Below, in pieces: positions 7,364-14,313 of a stretch of 20,567 nucleotides of DNA. The notes under the pieces are model-generated. The model saw only the letters and a program-made list of their open reading frames with translations. It was not told where the DNA came from and did not search any database. Made by a program: the position numbers and the translations under genes. The stretch is from JBDSKH01 sp035495435 (GTDB lineage: Bacteria; Actinomycetota; Actinomycetes; Actinomycetales; Microbacteriaceae), in assembly GCA_035495435.1 (NCBI GenBank), contig DATJFV010000089.1, positions 1 to 20,567 of the forward strand. The letters are read 5' to 3'. Position 1 is the first letter of the stretch. Each line of letters begins with the position of its first letter.

Positions 7364-7688
7364 GCCGGCGCTCGCGCAGTGCGAGGAAGAGCGGGACGGC
7401 GAAGGCCGCCGCCGTCACGGCTGCGAGGGGCAGGAAGAGCCAGGCCCGCCGCATCCCGAGCCGTCGGCCCTCGATCACGATGAACACACCGGATGCGATG
7501 GCCAGCACGAGCAGGTCGAGTTGCAGCGACTGGGTGGCCGCTCCGTTCGAGAACCACTCCCCGAAGAACGCGGAGCCCCCCATGATGGCGATGATGTTGA
7601 AGGTCCAGGCACCGATCAGGCCCAGGACGGCGAGCACCAGATAGGTGATCGCCGCCGGGGTCCATCGGGCAGAGGATGCGGAGCGCAT
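7335..7688 (-). CDS. DUF2834-like small membrane protein
   Basis: A 117-residue protein with about three hydrophobic helices: ITYLVLAVLGLIGAWTFNII (about 14-33), LDLLVLAIASGVFIVIE (about 57-73) and FLPLAAVTAAAFAVPLFLAL (about 85-104). The segment between helices (GEWFSNGAATQSLQLDLL) and GRRLGMRRAW fit the DUF2834 pattern. Function is unknown. The ATG at 7688 is preceded by TAGCCT with a 6-base gap, a leaderless-type start. The start lies about 40 bases from the divergent imuA promoter, and the 3' end overlaps the cold-shock/DUF1294 gene by 29 bases. Confidence 0.8.
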   Translation of the reverse strand: MRSASSARWTPAAITYLVLAVLGLIGAWTFNIIAIMGGSAFFGEWFSNGAATQSLQLDLLVLAIASGVFIVIEGRRLGMRRAWLFLPLAAVTAAAFAVPLFLALRERRLTTPESPAR

Positions 7689-7694
7689 CCCTGC

Positions 7695-7700
7695 AGGCTA
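7695..7700 (-). promoter_or_regulatory. Candidate -10 element for the DUF2834-like gene (leaderless start)
   Basis: TAGCCT on the minus strand (TANNNT) ends 6 bases before the ATG at 7688. Confidence 0.5.
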
Positions 7701-7727
7701 CGCCTCGGTCGCGGGCGTCGGTGGCCG

Positions 7728-7756
7728 TTGACATGATCGAACACATGTTCGACACT
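7728..7756 (+). promoter_or_regulatory. imuA promoter: TTGACA -35, 17-base spacer, GACACT -10
   Basis: A consensus -35 TTGACA (7728-7733) is followed after 17 bases by GACACT (7751-7756), which ends 6 bases before the imuA ATG. The SOS box fills nearly all of the spacer. The same layout recurs before imuB. Confidence 0.75.
7737..7752 (+). promoter_or_regulatory. LexA operator (SOS box) of imuA
   Basis: TCGAACACATGTTCGA is a perfect match to the actinobacterial/Bacillus-type SOS box (TCGAAC-N4-GTTCGA) and is fully palindromic in both arms. It lies between the -35 and -10 hexamers, where bound LexA would exclude RNA polymerase. Confidence 0.93.
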
Positions 7757-7762
7757 GGCGGG

Positions 7763-8500
7763 ATGACTCTCCTGGCCGACACCGTCGCCGACGGCGCGCA
7801 GTCTCCGGGCGAGGTCGTGCGTGAACTGCAAGACCGCATCCGGCGCATGCAGCGCAACCGGCTCGACACCCGTGAGCTGCCGACGAACCCGGCCCTCGCC
7901 GATCTGCTGCCCGGGGGCGCCCTCGCCGCGGGCAGCGTCTACAGCGTCATCGACTCCACGTCGCTGGCGCTCGGGATGCTGCAGGGGCCGAGCGCGGCGG
8001 GTGCCTGGTGCGCGGTGGTCGGCATGCCCGATCTCGGTGTCGAGGCTGCGGCGGGGATGGGCATCGACCTCGAGCGCCTGGTGCTGGTGCCGCATCCCGG
8101 CGAGCACTGGCTGACCGTGGCATCCGCCCTCATCGACGTGGTCTCTGTGCTGCTGGTGCGTCCGCAGTTGGCGGGCGGCCGGGTGCGTATCACCGACGGC
8201 ACCGCGAGCCGGCTGGCGTCGCGGCTGCGGCAGCGTGAGGCCGTGCTGGTCACGATGGGCGACTGGCCGGGTGCTGCGGCGCGATTGACGGTCTCGGGCA
8301 GCAGCTGGGCAGGGCTCGGCTCCGGGTTCGGGCATCTCACCGGCCGTCAGGCGACGGTGAGTTCGGTCTCGCCGCGCTGGCAGGGCCGGGAGAAGTCGCG
8401 CCGGCTGTGGTTGCCGGGACCGGATCAGACGGTCAGCGCGGTGGCGGCGCCGGTCAGAACATCGGAAGGTTCAGCAGCGCGTCTGTCCATTGCCCGTTAG
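7763..8500 (+). CDS. imuA: ImuA (ImuA'-type) mutasome accessory protein, RecA-like
   Basis: A 245-residue RecA/SulA-like protein. Identification rests on sequence character (VRELQDRIRRMQ at the N-terminus, LADLLPGGALAAGSVYSVID, then GAWCAVVGMPDLGVEAA and LERLVLVPHPGEHWL) plus the SOS box and the nearby imuB-dnaE2. Residues about 58-69 occupy the P-loop place but lack GKT/S, so ATP binding is doubtful. ImuA' proteins partner ImuB and DnaE2 in error-prone synthesis past lesions. The ATG at 7763 is chosen because upstream in-frame ATGs (7733, 7745) fall inside the promoter or operator and the -10 ends 6 bases before it. The last 47 bases overlap the first DUF3892-like gene on the other strand. 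Confidence 0.88.
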   Translation: MTLLADTVADGAQSPGEVVRELQDRIRRMQRNRLDTRELPTNPALADLLPGGALAAGSVYSVIDSTSLALGMLQGPSAAGAWCAVVGMPDLGVEAAAGMGIDLERLVLVPHPGEHWLTVASALIDVVSVLLVRPQLAGGRVRITDGTASRLASRLRQREAVLVTMGDWPGAAARLTVSGSSWAGLGSGFGHLTGRQATVSSVSPRWQGREKSRRLWLPGPDQTVSAVAAPVRTSEGSAARLSIAR

Positions 8501-8726
8501 CGTGGGCGCAGAGAAACGGGGTCTGACCGGGCATGCGCACGATTCCGACCTGCTGCCATGCCCCGTCGGCCGCGACGATCATGTCGTTGCCCTGCTCCAT
8601 CCAGGCGATCATCGCGGCGCGGTCGCTCTCGCCCTGCTCTCCGGTGTCCAGGCGCCATCGGTAGATGGCGATGTCTTCGTTCTTGCGGTATCCGTGAAAG
8701 CGGACGTGGGTGATCTGAGCCGTCAT
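8454..8726 (-). CDS. DUF3892-like protein, copy 1
   Basis: A 90-residue protein. It starts QITHVRFHGYRK, has a central IAWMEQGNDMIVAA segment, then GIVRMPGQTPFLCAH and ends NGQWTDALLNLPMF. The I-T-x-V-R start and the D-x-LL-x-LP-x-F end match DUF3892, a small family of unknown function. An AGGAG ribosome site (8736-8740) lies nine bases before the ATG. It aligns without gaps to copy 2 (8835-9107), with 39 of 90 residues identical by my count, so the two are tandem paralogues. It lies antisense between imuA and imuB, and its last 47 bases overlap the end of imuA. Confidence 0.85.
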   Translation of the reverse strand: MTAQITHVRFHGYRKNEDIAIYRWRLDTGEQGESDRAAMIAWMEQGNDMIVAADGAWQQVGIVRMPGQTPFLCAHANGQWTDALLNLPMF

Positions 8727-8834
8727 ACGGGTGAGCTCCTGGGCGGGTAAGGCTGCTCTGAGGCGTGAACAGGCCCCAGTCTTGCACCCGCGCGCTTCGG
8801 GCGCACGTTCACGGGGTTGCGAGTGACCGGATGT

Positions 8835-9107
8835 TCAGAAGCGCGGCAGCCCGAGCAGCCGGTCGCACCACTGGCCGTCGACGTGCGCCTGGAGGTAGGG
8901 CACCACGCCCGGGATCTTGACGACCGCGACCGGAGCCAGGTCGCGGCCCTCGCCGATCACCGCCTCCCCGCCCTGCTCCAGCCACTCGATCATGGTGAGG
9001 CGGTCGGTCTCGCCGTGGTGCCCGCTGTCGGCCTGCCAGCGGAAGGACACGGCGGTCTCGTGCTCGATGACGCGGTGGAACCGGACGGCGGTGATTCGGG
9101 TGGGCAT
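8835..9107 (-). CDS. DUF3892-like protein, copy 2
   Basis: A 90-residue paralogue of the gene at 8454-8726. Shared blocks are IT-VRFH near the start, E-DR--MI-W-EQG in the middle and DGQWCDRLLGLPRF at the end. No membrane segment, cysteine cluster or catalytic motif is obvious; the conserved Trp, Gly and acidic residues suggest a small beta-rich domain. The reading frame stays open far upstream, but the family start and the ribosome site GGAGA seven bases before the ATG set the start at 9107. The 108 bases between the copies hold the ribosome site of copy 1 and no clear terminator, so they may form one transcript. The gene is divergent from imuB. Confidence 0.85.
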   Translation of the reverse strand: MPTRITAVRFHRVIEHETAVSFRWQADSGHHGETDRLTMIEWLEQGGEAVIGEGRDLAPVAVVKIPGVVPYLQAHVDGQWCDRLLGLPRF

Positions 9108-9159
9108 GCTCGGGTCTCCAGGGGGTAGCTCGTTCTCCCCCGCCGCCAAAATTAGCGCT

Positions 9160-9175
9160 GTTACCTGCTCGTTAC
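9160..9175. promoter_or_regulatory. GTTAC-N6-GTTAC direct repeat (MtrA/GlnR-type box candidate)
   Basis: Two identical GTTACCT half-sites are spaced 11 bases apart, giving GTTAC-N6-GTTAC. This resembles direct-repeat boxes described for the actinobacterial OmpR-type regulators MtrA and GlnR (GTnAC-n6-GTnAC). It lies in the divergent region between DUF3892 copy 2 and imuB, 53 bases from the former's start and 62 bases before the imuB SOS box. Which regulator binds, if any, is inference. Confidence 0.4.
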
Positions 9176-9228
9176 CTAGAACAGAATGTCTCACGTTATG
9201 CCAGGCGGCGCCGAGGTGTCGGCGGGGT

Positions 9229-9257
9229 TTGACACACTCGAACACGTGTTCGAAACT
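9229..9257 (+). promoter_or_regulatory. imuB promoter: TTGACA -35, 17-base spacer, GAAACT -10
   Basis: TTGACA (9229-9234), 17 bases, then GAAACT (9252-9257), matching the imuA promoter hexamer for hexamer in position, with the SOS box in the same place. The downstream ACTGG is also shared. The -10 ends 5 bases before the GTG at 9263. Confidence 0.75.
9238..9253 (+). promoter_or_regulatory. LexA operator (SOS box) of imuB-dnaE2
   Basis: TCGAACACGTGTTCGA is a perfect palindrome over all 16 bases and a perfect match to TCGAAC-N4-GTTCGA. It differs from the imuA box at one base. Repression here would control imuB and the overlapping dnaE2. Confidence 0.94.
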
Positions 9258-9262
9258 GGATT

Positions 9263-10816
9263 GTGGGTTCCGGCGAGATGATGGACGCGAGTACGCGCCT
9301 GCTCGTGCTGTGGGCACCGGATTGGCCGGTCGCCGCGCACGCCCGTGCGAACCGCATCCCCGCGGGCGACCCGGTCGCGCTGATCGAGAAGGGCGTGGTA
9401 TTCGCCTGCTCTTTGGCGGCGCGAGCCGAGGGTGTGCGTCGGGGCATGCGCCAGCGCGAGGCGCAGGCGCGCTGTGCGGGGCTGCAGTTGGTGCGCTACG
9501 ACTCCGCCCTCGACTCCCGCGCCTTCGAGCCGGTGCTCGTGGCGCTCGAGCAGTCCCTGCCCGGACTGCACCCGGTTCGCCCCGGCACGGTCGCGGTGCG
9601 GTCCCGTGGCCCGGCCCGGTTCTACGGCGGCGAGCAGGCGGCGGCGCTGACGGTCCTCGGTATCGTCGACGACCTCGGGGTCGAGCGGGCGCGGGTGGGA
9701 ATCGCCGACGGGCTGTTCGCGGCCGAACGGGCTGCCCGCTGGACCTCGGGAGATGCCGGCCGGGTGACCATCGTCCCGCGCGGCGAGCAGGGTGCCTTCC
9801 TGGCGCCGCTGCCGGTGACGCTGCTGGAGGAGCCCGAGCTGGTGTCGCTGCTCCCCCGGCTCGGCATCCGCACCCTCGGTGCATTCGCCGCCCTCGATCC
9901 CGGTGACGTCATTTCGCGCTTCGGTCCGATGGGCGCCCGGCTGCACGCTCTCGCCGCCGGTCGCGATCCGCGCCCGGCGACACCGCGCATCCCGCCGCGC
10001 GATGTCGACGTCCAGGTCGATTTCGAGCCTGCCCTCGACCGCATCGACCAGGTGGCGTTCGGGGTGCGCAGCGCTGCCGATGACTTCATCTCCGGGCTGC
10101 TGGCCCAGCGCCTGGTCTGCACGGCGCTGCGGGTCGAGCTCCTCGGCGAGAACGGCGACGAGCACGAACGGGTCTGGCTGCACCCGCGCTCGTTCACGGC
10201 GGCCGAGGTCGTCGACCGGGTCCGGTGGCAGCTGGGCGGCTCCGAGCTGCGCTCGGCGGTGGCGCGGGTGCGCATCAGCCCGGATGCGGTGGACGCGGTG
10301 GGCGCGCACGAGCGGGGCCTCTGGGGCACCGGTCCCGACGAGGGGGTGCATTCCGGGCTCTCCCGCGTGCAGGGCATGTTGGGGCACCGCGGGGTGCTCA
10401 CCGCGACGGCCTCCGGGGGGCGCACGCCGGGCGAGCGGCAGGCGCTGGTTCCCTGGGGAGACCGTCCGCTCGTGGCACGCGACCCGCGGCGACCCTGGCC
10501 GGGTGCGCTGCCACCGCCGGCGCCCGCGACCGTGTACGAGCTCCGCCGGCAGATCGCGGTGCACGATGCACGCGGGCGGGTGGTCGGGGTCGACGAGCGC
10601 GGGCGGCTGAGTGCGCCTCCGGCGACGATGGTCTCGTCGACCGGCTCACAGCGCGAACTGACGGCATGGGCAGGCCCCTGGCCGCTCGAGGAGCGCTGGT
10701 GGGATCCGGCGGCGGCCCGCACCGCATCCCGCTTCCAGATGGTCGATGCGCAGGGCGGTGCCTGGCTGCTGGTGCTCGACGGCGAGGGCTGGTGGGCCGA
10801 GGGGCGGTACGACTGA
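9263..10816 (+). CDS. imuB: ImuB, non-catalytic Y-family polymerase-like mutasome protein
   Basis: A 517-residue ImuB. The N-terminal palm begins RLLVLWAPDWPVAAHA (Asp20). The position of the Y-family SIDE catalytic motif instead reads TVAVRSRGPARFYGG (about 109-123), so the acidic pair is absent and polymerase activity is not expected. A helix-hairpin-helix region (LLPRLGIRTLGAFAAL) and a little-finger domain follow. RQALVPWG (392-399) resembles the beta-clamp-binding motif QLPLWG of mycobacterial ImuB. The C-terminus (PATVYELRRQIAVHD, then GPWPLEERWWD and WLLVLDGEGWWAEGRYD) is the protein-interaction region typical of the family. ImuB links ImuA and DnaE2 to the clamp. The GTG at 9263 is leaderless-type; ATGs at 9278/9281 are alternatives. 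The stop overlaps dnaE2 as TGATG. Confidence 0.93.
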   Translation: MGSGEMMDASTRLLVLWAPDWPVAAHARANRIPAGDPVALIEKGVVFACSLAARAEGVRRGMRQREAQARCAGLQLVRYDSALDSRAFEPVLVALEQSLPGLHPVRPGTVAVRSRGPARFYGGEQAAALTVLGIVDDLGVERARVGIADGLFAAERAARWTSGDAGRVTIVPRGEQGAFLAPLPVTLLEEPELVSLLPRLGIRTLGAFAALDPGDVISRFGPMGARLHALAAGRDPRPATPRIPPRDVDVQVDFEPALDRIDQVAFGVRSAADDFISGLLAQRLVCTALRVELLGENGDEHERVWLHPRSFTAAEVVDRVRWQLGGSELRSAVARVRISPDAVDAVGAHERGLWGTGPDEGVHSGLSRVQGMLGHRGVLTATASGGRTPGERQALVPWGDRPLVARDPRRPWPGALPPPAPATVYELRRQIAVHDARGRVVGVDERGRLSAPPATMVSSTGSQRELTAWAGPWPLEERWWDPAAARTASRFQMVDAQGGAWLLVLDGEGWWAEGRYD

Positions 10817-13800
10817 TGGGCTTCGACAACCCGCCCATCCCGTGGAGTCAGCTGGAGCGGACGCTGTCCGACCGGCGCCGGCCGCGGCAGATGCCCCCGG
10901 GTGTCGACGGTGGCGATAGCCCGGCGTGGTCGCTGCGGCGCGGGCCGTACGTGCCGCAAGGCATCGAGCGCCCCGTCGACGCGGTCCCCTACGCCGAACT
11001 GCACGCGCACTCGGCCTACAGCTTCCTCGATGGCGCCTCGAGCCCGGAGGAGCTGCTGGAGGAGGCGGAGCGACTCGGTCTGCACGCCCTGGCGATCACC
11101 GATCACGACGGCTTCTACGGCATCGTGCGGTTCGCCGAGGCGGCCGAGACGGCGGCGGTCAAGACCGTCTTCGGCGCGGAGCTGTCGCTGGGGCTCAGCG
11201 GGCCGCAGAATGGCGAGGCCGATCCCGAAGGCACCCACCTGCTGGTCCTCGCGCGCGGGCAAGAGGGGTATCACCGGCTGGCTGCCGCGATCACCGAAGC
11301 CCAGCTACGCGGAGCCGAGAAGGGGCGCCCGGCGTACGACCTCGACGAGCTGGCCGAGCGGGCCGAGGGTCACTGGGCGATCCTCACCGGATGCCGCAAG
11401 GGATCAATACGACAGGCTTTACATGGCGGTGATCCAGTCGCGGAGCTTGATCGATTGATCCGGCTCTTCGGGCGCGACAACGTCTATGCCGAACTCATCG
11501 ATCATGGCGAGCCGCTCGACACCGACCACAACGATGCGATCGCCGCACTGGCGGCCGACCGCGGCATCCCGGTTCTGGCCAGCGGCAACGTGCACTACGC
11601 GACGCCGCGCGATCGCCATCTGGCCGACGCTGTCGCCGCCGTGCGCGCGGGCCGCAGCCTCGACGATCTCGACGGCTGGTTGCCGGCGGGGGCTGCGCAT
11701 CTGCGGTCGGGGCGCGAGATGAGTGAGCGCTTCGCCCGCTATCCCGGTGCCGTTGCGCGCACCGTGACCCTCGCCGACGAGCTGGCCTTTCCCCTGCGTC
11801 GAGCCAAGCCCGCGCTCCCCCGGCAGCACGTACCCGACGGGCACACCCCGATGTCGTACCTGCGCTCCCTCGTCTGGGATGCGGTGCCGGCGAAGTACCC
11901 CGACCTGAGCGAGGCCGACCGGGCACGCATCGAGGCCGAGCTGCAGGTGATCGAGACCAAGGACTTCTCCGGCTACTTCCTGATCGTGCACGACATCGTC
12001 GCCTTCGCGCGCAGCCGCGGCATCCTCTGCCAGGGTCGCGGCTCGGCGGCGAACTCGGCGGTCTGCTACCTGCTCGGCATCACCGCGGTCGACTCGATCT
12101 TCTACCGGCTGCCGTTCGAGCGCTTCCTGTCGTCGCTGCGCGACGAAGAGCCCGATATCGACGTCGACTTCGACTCCGACCGGCGCGAAGAGGTGATCCA
12201 GTGGGTGTTCGAGAAGTACGGGCGCCGCAACGCTGCGCAGGTGGCGAACGTGATCCAGTACCGCCCCAAGAACGCGGTGCGCGACATGGCCAAGGCGCTC
12301 GGGTACTCCCCCGGCCAGCAGGACGCCTGGAGCAAGCAGGTGGAGCGCTGGGGCGCCACCCTGTCCTCGCAGGAGGACAACGACATCCCGCGCCCCGTGG
12401 TCGACCTGGCGACGCGCCTGCTGAAGTCACCGCGCCATCTCGGTATCCATTCCGGCGGCATGGTGCTGACCGACCGGCCGGTGGGTGAGGTGGTGCCGAT
12501 CGAGCACGCGCGCATGGAGAACCGCACCGTCATCCAGTGGGACAAAGACGACGCGGCCTGGATGGGGCTGGTCAAGTTCGATCTGCTGGGGCTCGGCATG
12601 CTGGCGGCGCTGCAGTACTGCTTCGACCTCATCCGGTCCTCCACTAACGAGATCTGGGAGCTGGCGACCATCCCGAAAGAGGAGGCGGCGGTCTACGACA
12701 TGCTCTGCCGCGCCGACTCGATCGGCGTGTTCCAGGTGGAGTCCCGCGCGCAGATGGGTCTGCTGCCGCGCCTGCAGCCGCGCAAGTTCTACGACCTGGT
12801 CGTGCAGATCGCGCTGGTGCGCCCCGGCCCGATCCAGGGCGGTGCCGTACACCCGTTCGTGCGGCGCAAACTCGGACAGGAGGAGGTGACCTACGCCCAC
12901 CCCAAGCTGGTGCCGCCGCTGGAGCGCACGCTCGGCATCCCGGTCTTCCAGGAGCAGCTGATGCAGATGGCGATGGCCGTCGGAGAATGCTCCGGCGAGG
13001 ACGCCGATCTGCTGCGCCGCGCGATGGGTTCGAAGCGCGGGCTCGAGCGCATCGACTCGCTGAAAGTGAAGCTCTACGCCGGCATGGCCTCGAACGGGCT
13101 GGTCGGTGAGGACGCCGACGCGATCTACGCCAAGATCCAGGCGTTCGCGAACTTCGGGTTCGCCGAGTCGCACTCGCTGAGCTTCGCGCTGCTGGTCTAC
13201 GCCTCATCGTGGATCAAGCTGCACTACCCGGCGGCGTTCCTCGCGGGGCTGCTGCGTGCGCAGCCGATGGGCTTCTACTCCCCCGCGTCTCTCACCGCAG
13301 ACGCGAGGCGGCACGGGGTCGAGGTGCGCCGACCCGACATCCTGCTCTCTGCCGTCGACGCGACCCTGGAGAGGGCCGCGCCGGATGCCGTGGCGGAGCC
13401 GACGGGGTTCGACAGATGCGCACACCGGGTACAGCCGCCGGTGGGCGACTTCGATCGCAACGCCCCGGATGCCACGGCCGACCACCGCAGAGACGGCAAC
13501 TTCGCGGTGCGGCTGGGGCTGGCCGGGGTGACCCGGATCGGCACCAAGGTGGCCGAGCGCATCGTGGCCGAGCGGGATGCCGGGGGCGACTTCCGCTCGA
13601 TGGAGGATCTGGTGCGTCGCACCGGTCTCACCCGCGCGCAACTGGAGTCCCTCGCCACCGCGGGGGCATTCGACGCACTCGACCTGCGTCGACGTGAGGC
13701 GCTCTGGCGCGCGGGGTCCGCCGCCGACGACCGCGCGGAATACCTCGCCGGTTCGCTGGTCGCCGTGCAGCCGCCGCTGTTCCCCGACCCCACCGCGTTC

Positions 13801-14205
13801 GAGACCCTGGCCTCCGACCTGTGGGCGACCGGTGTCTCGACCCAAGATCATCCACTGGCGCACTTCCGTGACGTGCTCGGCCCGCGCGGGGTCTTGCCGT
13901 CCGCGGCCCTGAGAACGACTCCGACGGGGACGCGTATCGAGGTCGCCGGGCTGGTGACCCATCGACAGCGGCCGGCCACCGCATCCGGGATCACCTTCAT
14001 GAATCTCGAGGACGAGCACGGACTGGTCAACGTGATCTGCTCGATGGGGGTCTGGGGCCGGTACCGGCGCGTGGTGCGCGACTCGCCCGCCCTCATCGTG
14101 CGCGGCATCCTCGAGCGCAGCGACGAAGGGGTGACCAACCTCCTCGCCGATCGGTTCGAGCCGCTCACGGTGCCGGTGACGCATCGCTCGCGCGATTTTC
14201 AGTAG
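10816..14205 (+). CDS. dnaE2: DnaE2, error-prone DNA polymerase III alpha subunit
   Basis: A 1129-residue C-family polymerase that copies past DNA lesions. After a short N-terminal extension comes the PHP domain (AELHAHSAYSFLDGAS, about 60-75; ITDHDGF, 94-100). In the palm, the catalytic aspartates are in PDIDVDFD (Asp449, Asp451), and QGRGSAANSAV lies at 406-416. FANFGFAESHSLSFALL follows. The helix-hairpin-helix (GVTRIGTKVAERIVAERDAGG) lies near 900-930 and an OB fold near 1040-1110. It ends right after the OB fold, lacking the tau-binding C-terminus of replicative DnaE1, as DnaE2 proteins do. A linker at about 854-893 looks longer than I expect for the family. Codons 197-215 are unusually AT-rich. 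The ATG overlaps the imuB stop by one base. Confidence 0.96.
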   Translation: MGFDNPPIPWSQLERTLSDRRRPRQMPPGVDGGDSPAWSLRRGPYVPQGIERPVDAVPYAELHAHSAYSFLDGASSPEELLEEAERLGLHALAITDHDGFYGIVRFAEAAETAAVKTVFGAELSLGLSGPQNGEADPEGTHLLVLARGQEGYHRLAAAITEAQLRGAEKGRPAYDLDELAERAEGHWAILTGCRKGSIRQALHGGDPVAELDRLIRLFGRDNVYAELIDHGEPLDTDHNDAIAALAADRGIPVLASGNVHYATPRDRHLADAVAAVRAGRSLDDLDGWLPAGAAHLRSGREMSERFARYPGAVARTVTLADELAFPLRRAKPALPRQHVPDGHTPMSYLRSLVWDAVPAKYPDLSEADRARIEAELQVIETKDFSGYFLIVHDIVAFARSRGILCQGRGSAANSAVCYLLGITAVDSIFYRLPFERFLSSLRDEEPDIDVDFDSDRREEVIQWVFEKYGRRNAAQVANVIQYRPKNAVRDMAKALGYSPGQQDAWSKQVERWGATLSSQEDNDIPRPVVDLATRLLKSPRHLGIHSGGMVLTDRPVGEVVPIEHARMENRTVIQWDKDDAAWMGLVKFDLLGLGMLAALQYCFDLIRSSTNEIWELATIPKEEAAVYDMLCRADSIGVFQVESRAQMGLLPRLQPRKFYDLVVQIALVRPGPIQGGAVHPFVRRKLGQEEVTYAHPKLVPPLERTLGIPVFQEQLMQMAMAVGECSGEDADLLRRAMGSKRGLERIDSLKVKLYAGMASNGLVGEDADAIYAKIQAFANFGFAESHSLSFALLVYASSWIKLHYPAAFLAGLLRAQPMGFYSPASLTADARRHGVEVRRPDILLSAVDATLERAAPDAVAEPTGFDRCAHRVQPPVGDFDRNAPDATADHRRDGNFAVRLGLAGVTRIGTKVAERIVAERDAGGDFRSMEDLVRRTGLTRAQLESLATAGAFDALDLRRREALWRAGSAADDRAEYLAGSLVAVQPPLFPDPTAFETLASDLWATGVSTQDHPLAHFRDVLGPRGVLPSAALRTTPTGTRIEVAGLVTHRQRPATASGITFMNLEDEHGLVNVICSMGVWGRYRRVVRDSPALIVRGILERSDEGVTNLLADRFEPLTVPVTHRSRDFQ

Positions 14206-14273
14206 CCGGCGCTGTCTGTCCCTCGCACTGGAGTCCCCTGGAAGGGGAGCGGCGGACAGGCCCCGCCGCGTTC

Positions 14274-14279
14274 TAGCCT
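14274..14279 (+). promoter_or_regulatory. Candidate -10 element for the SGNH-GAF gene
   Basis: TAGCCT (TANNNT) lies 34 bases before the chosen GTG at 14314, leaving a short leader with a GAGG ribosome site. No convincing -35 was found, and no strong terminator separates it from dnaE2. Confidence 0.4.
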
Positions 14280-14313
14280 CAGAATCTCAGCCCGAAATTT
14301 GCGAGGTACCCCC

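Noticed and set aside
8763..8814. CGTGAAC/GTTCACG inverted repeat between the two DUF3892 genes
   Set aside because: The 7-bp arms are far apart, and the intervening GC-rich hairpin is weak; it is expected by chance in such DNA.
9191..11274. Long minus-strand open frames (457 and 550 codons) opposite imuB and dnaE2
   Set aside because: Composition is typical of antisense frames in GC-rich DNA, and imuB and dnaE2 are certain from motifs.
14210..14260. Possible terminator between dnaE2 and the SGNH-GAF gene
   Set aside because: Only a 5-bp stem (TCCCC-TGGAA-GGGGA, 14234-14248) and a weak outer CTGTC/GACAG pairing are present, with no T tract.
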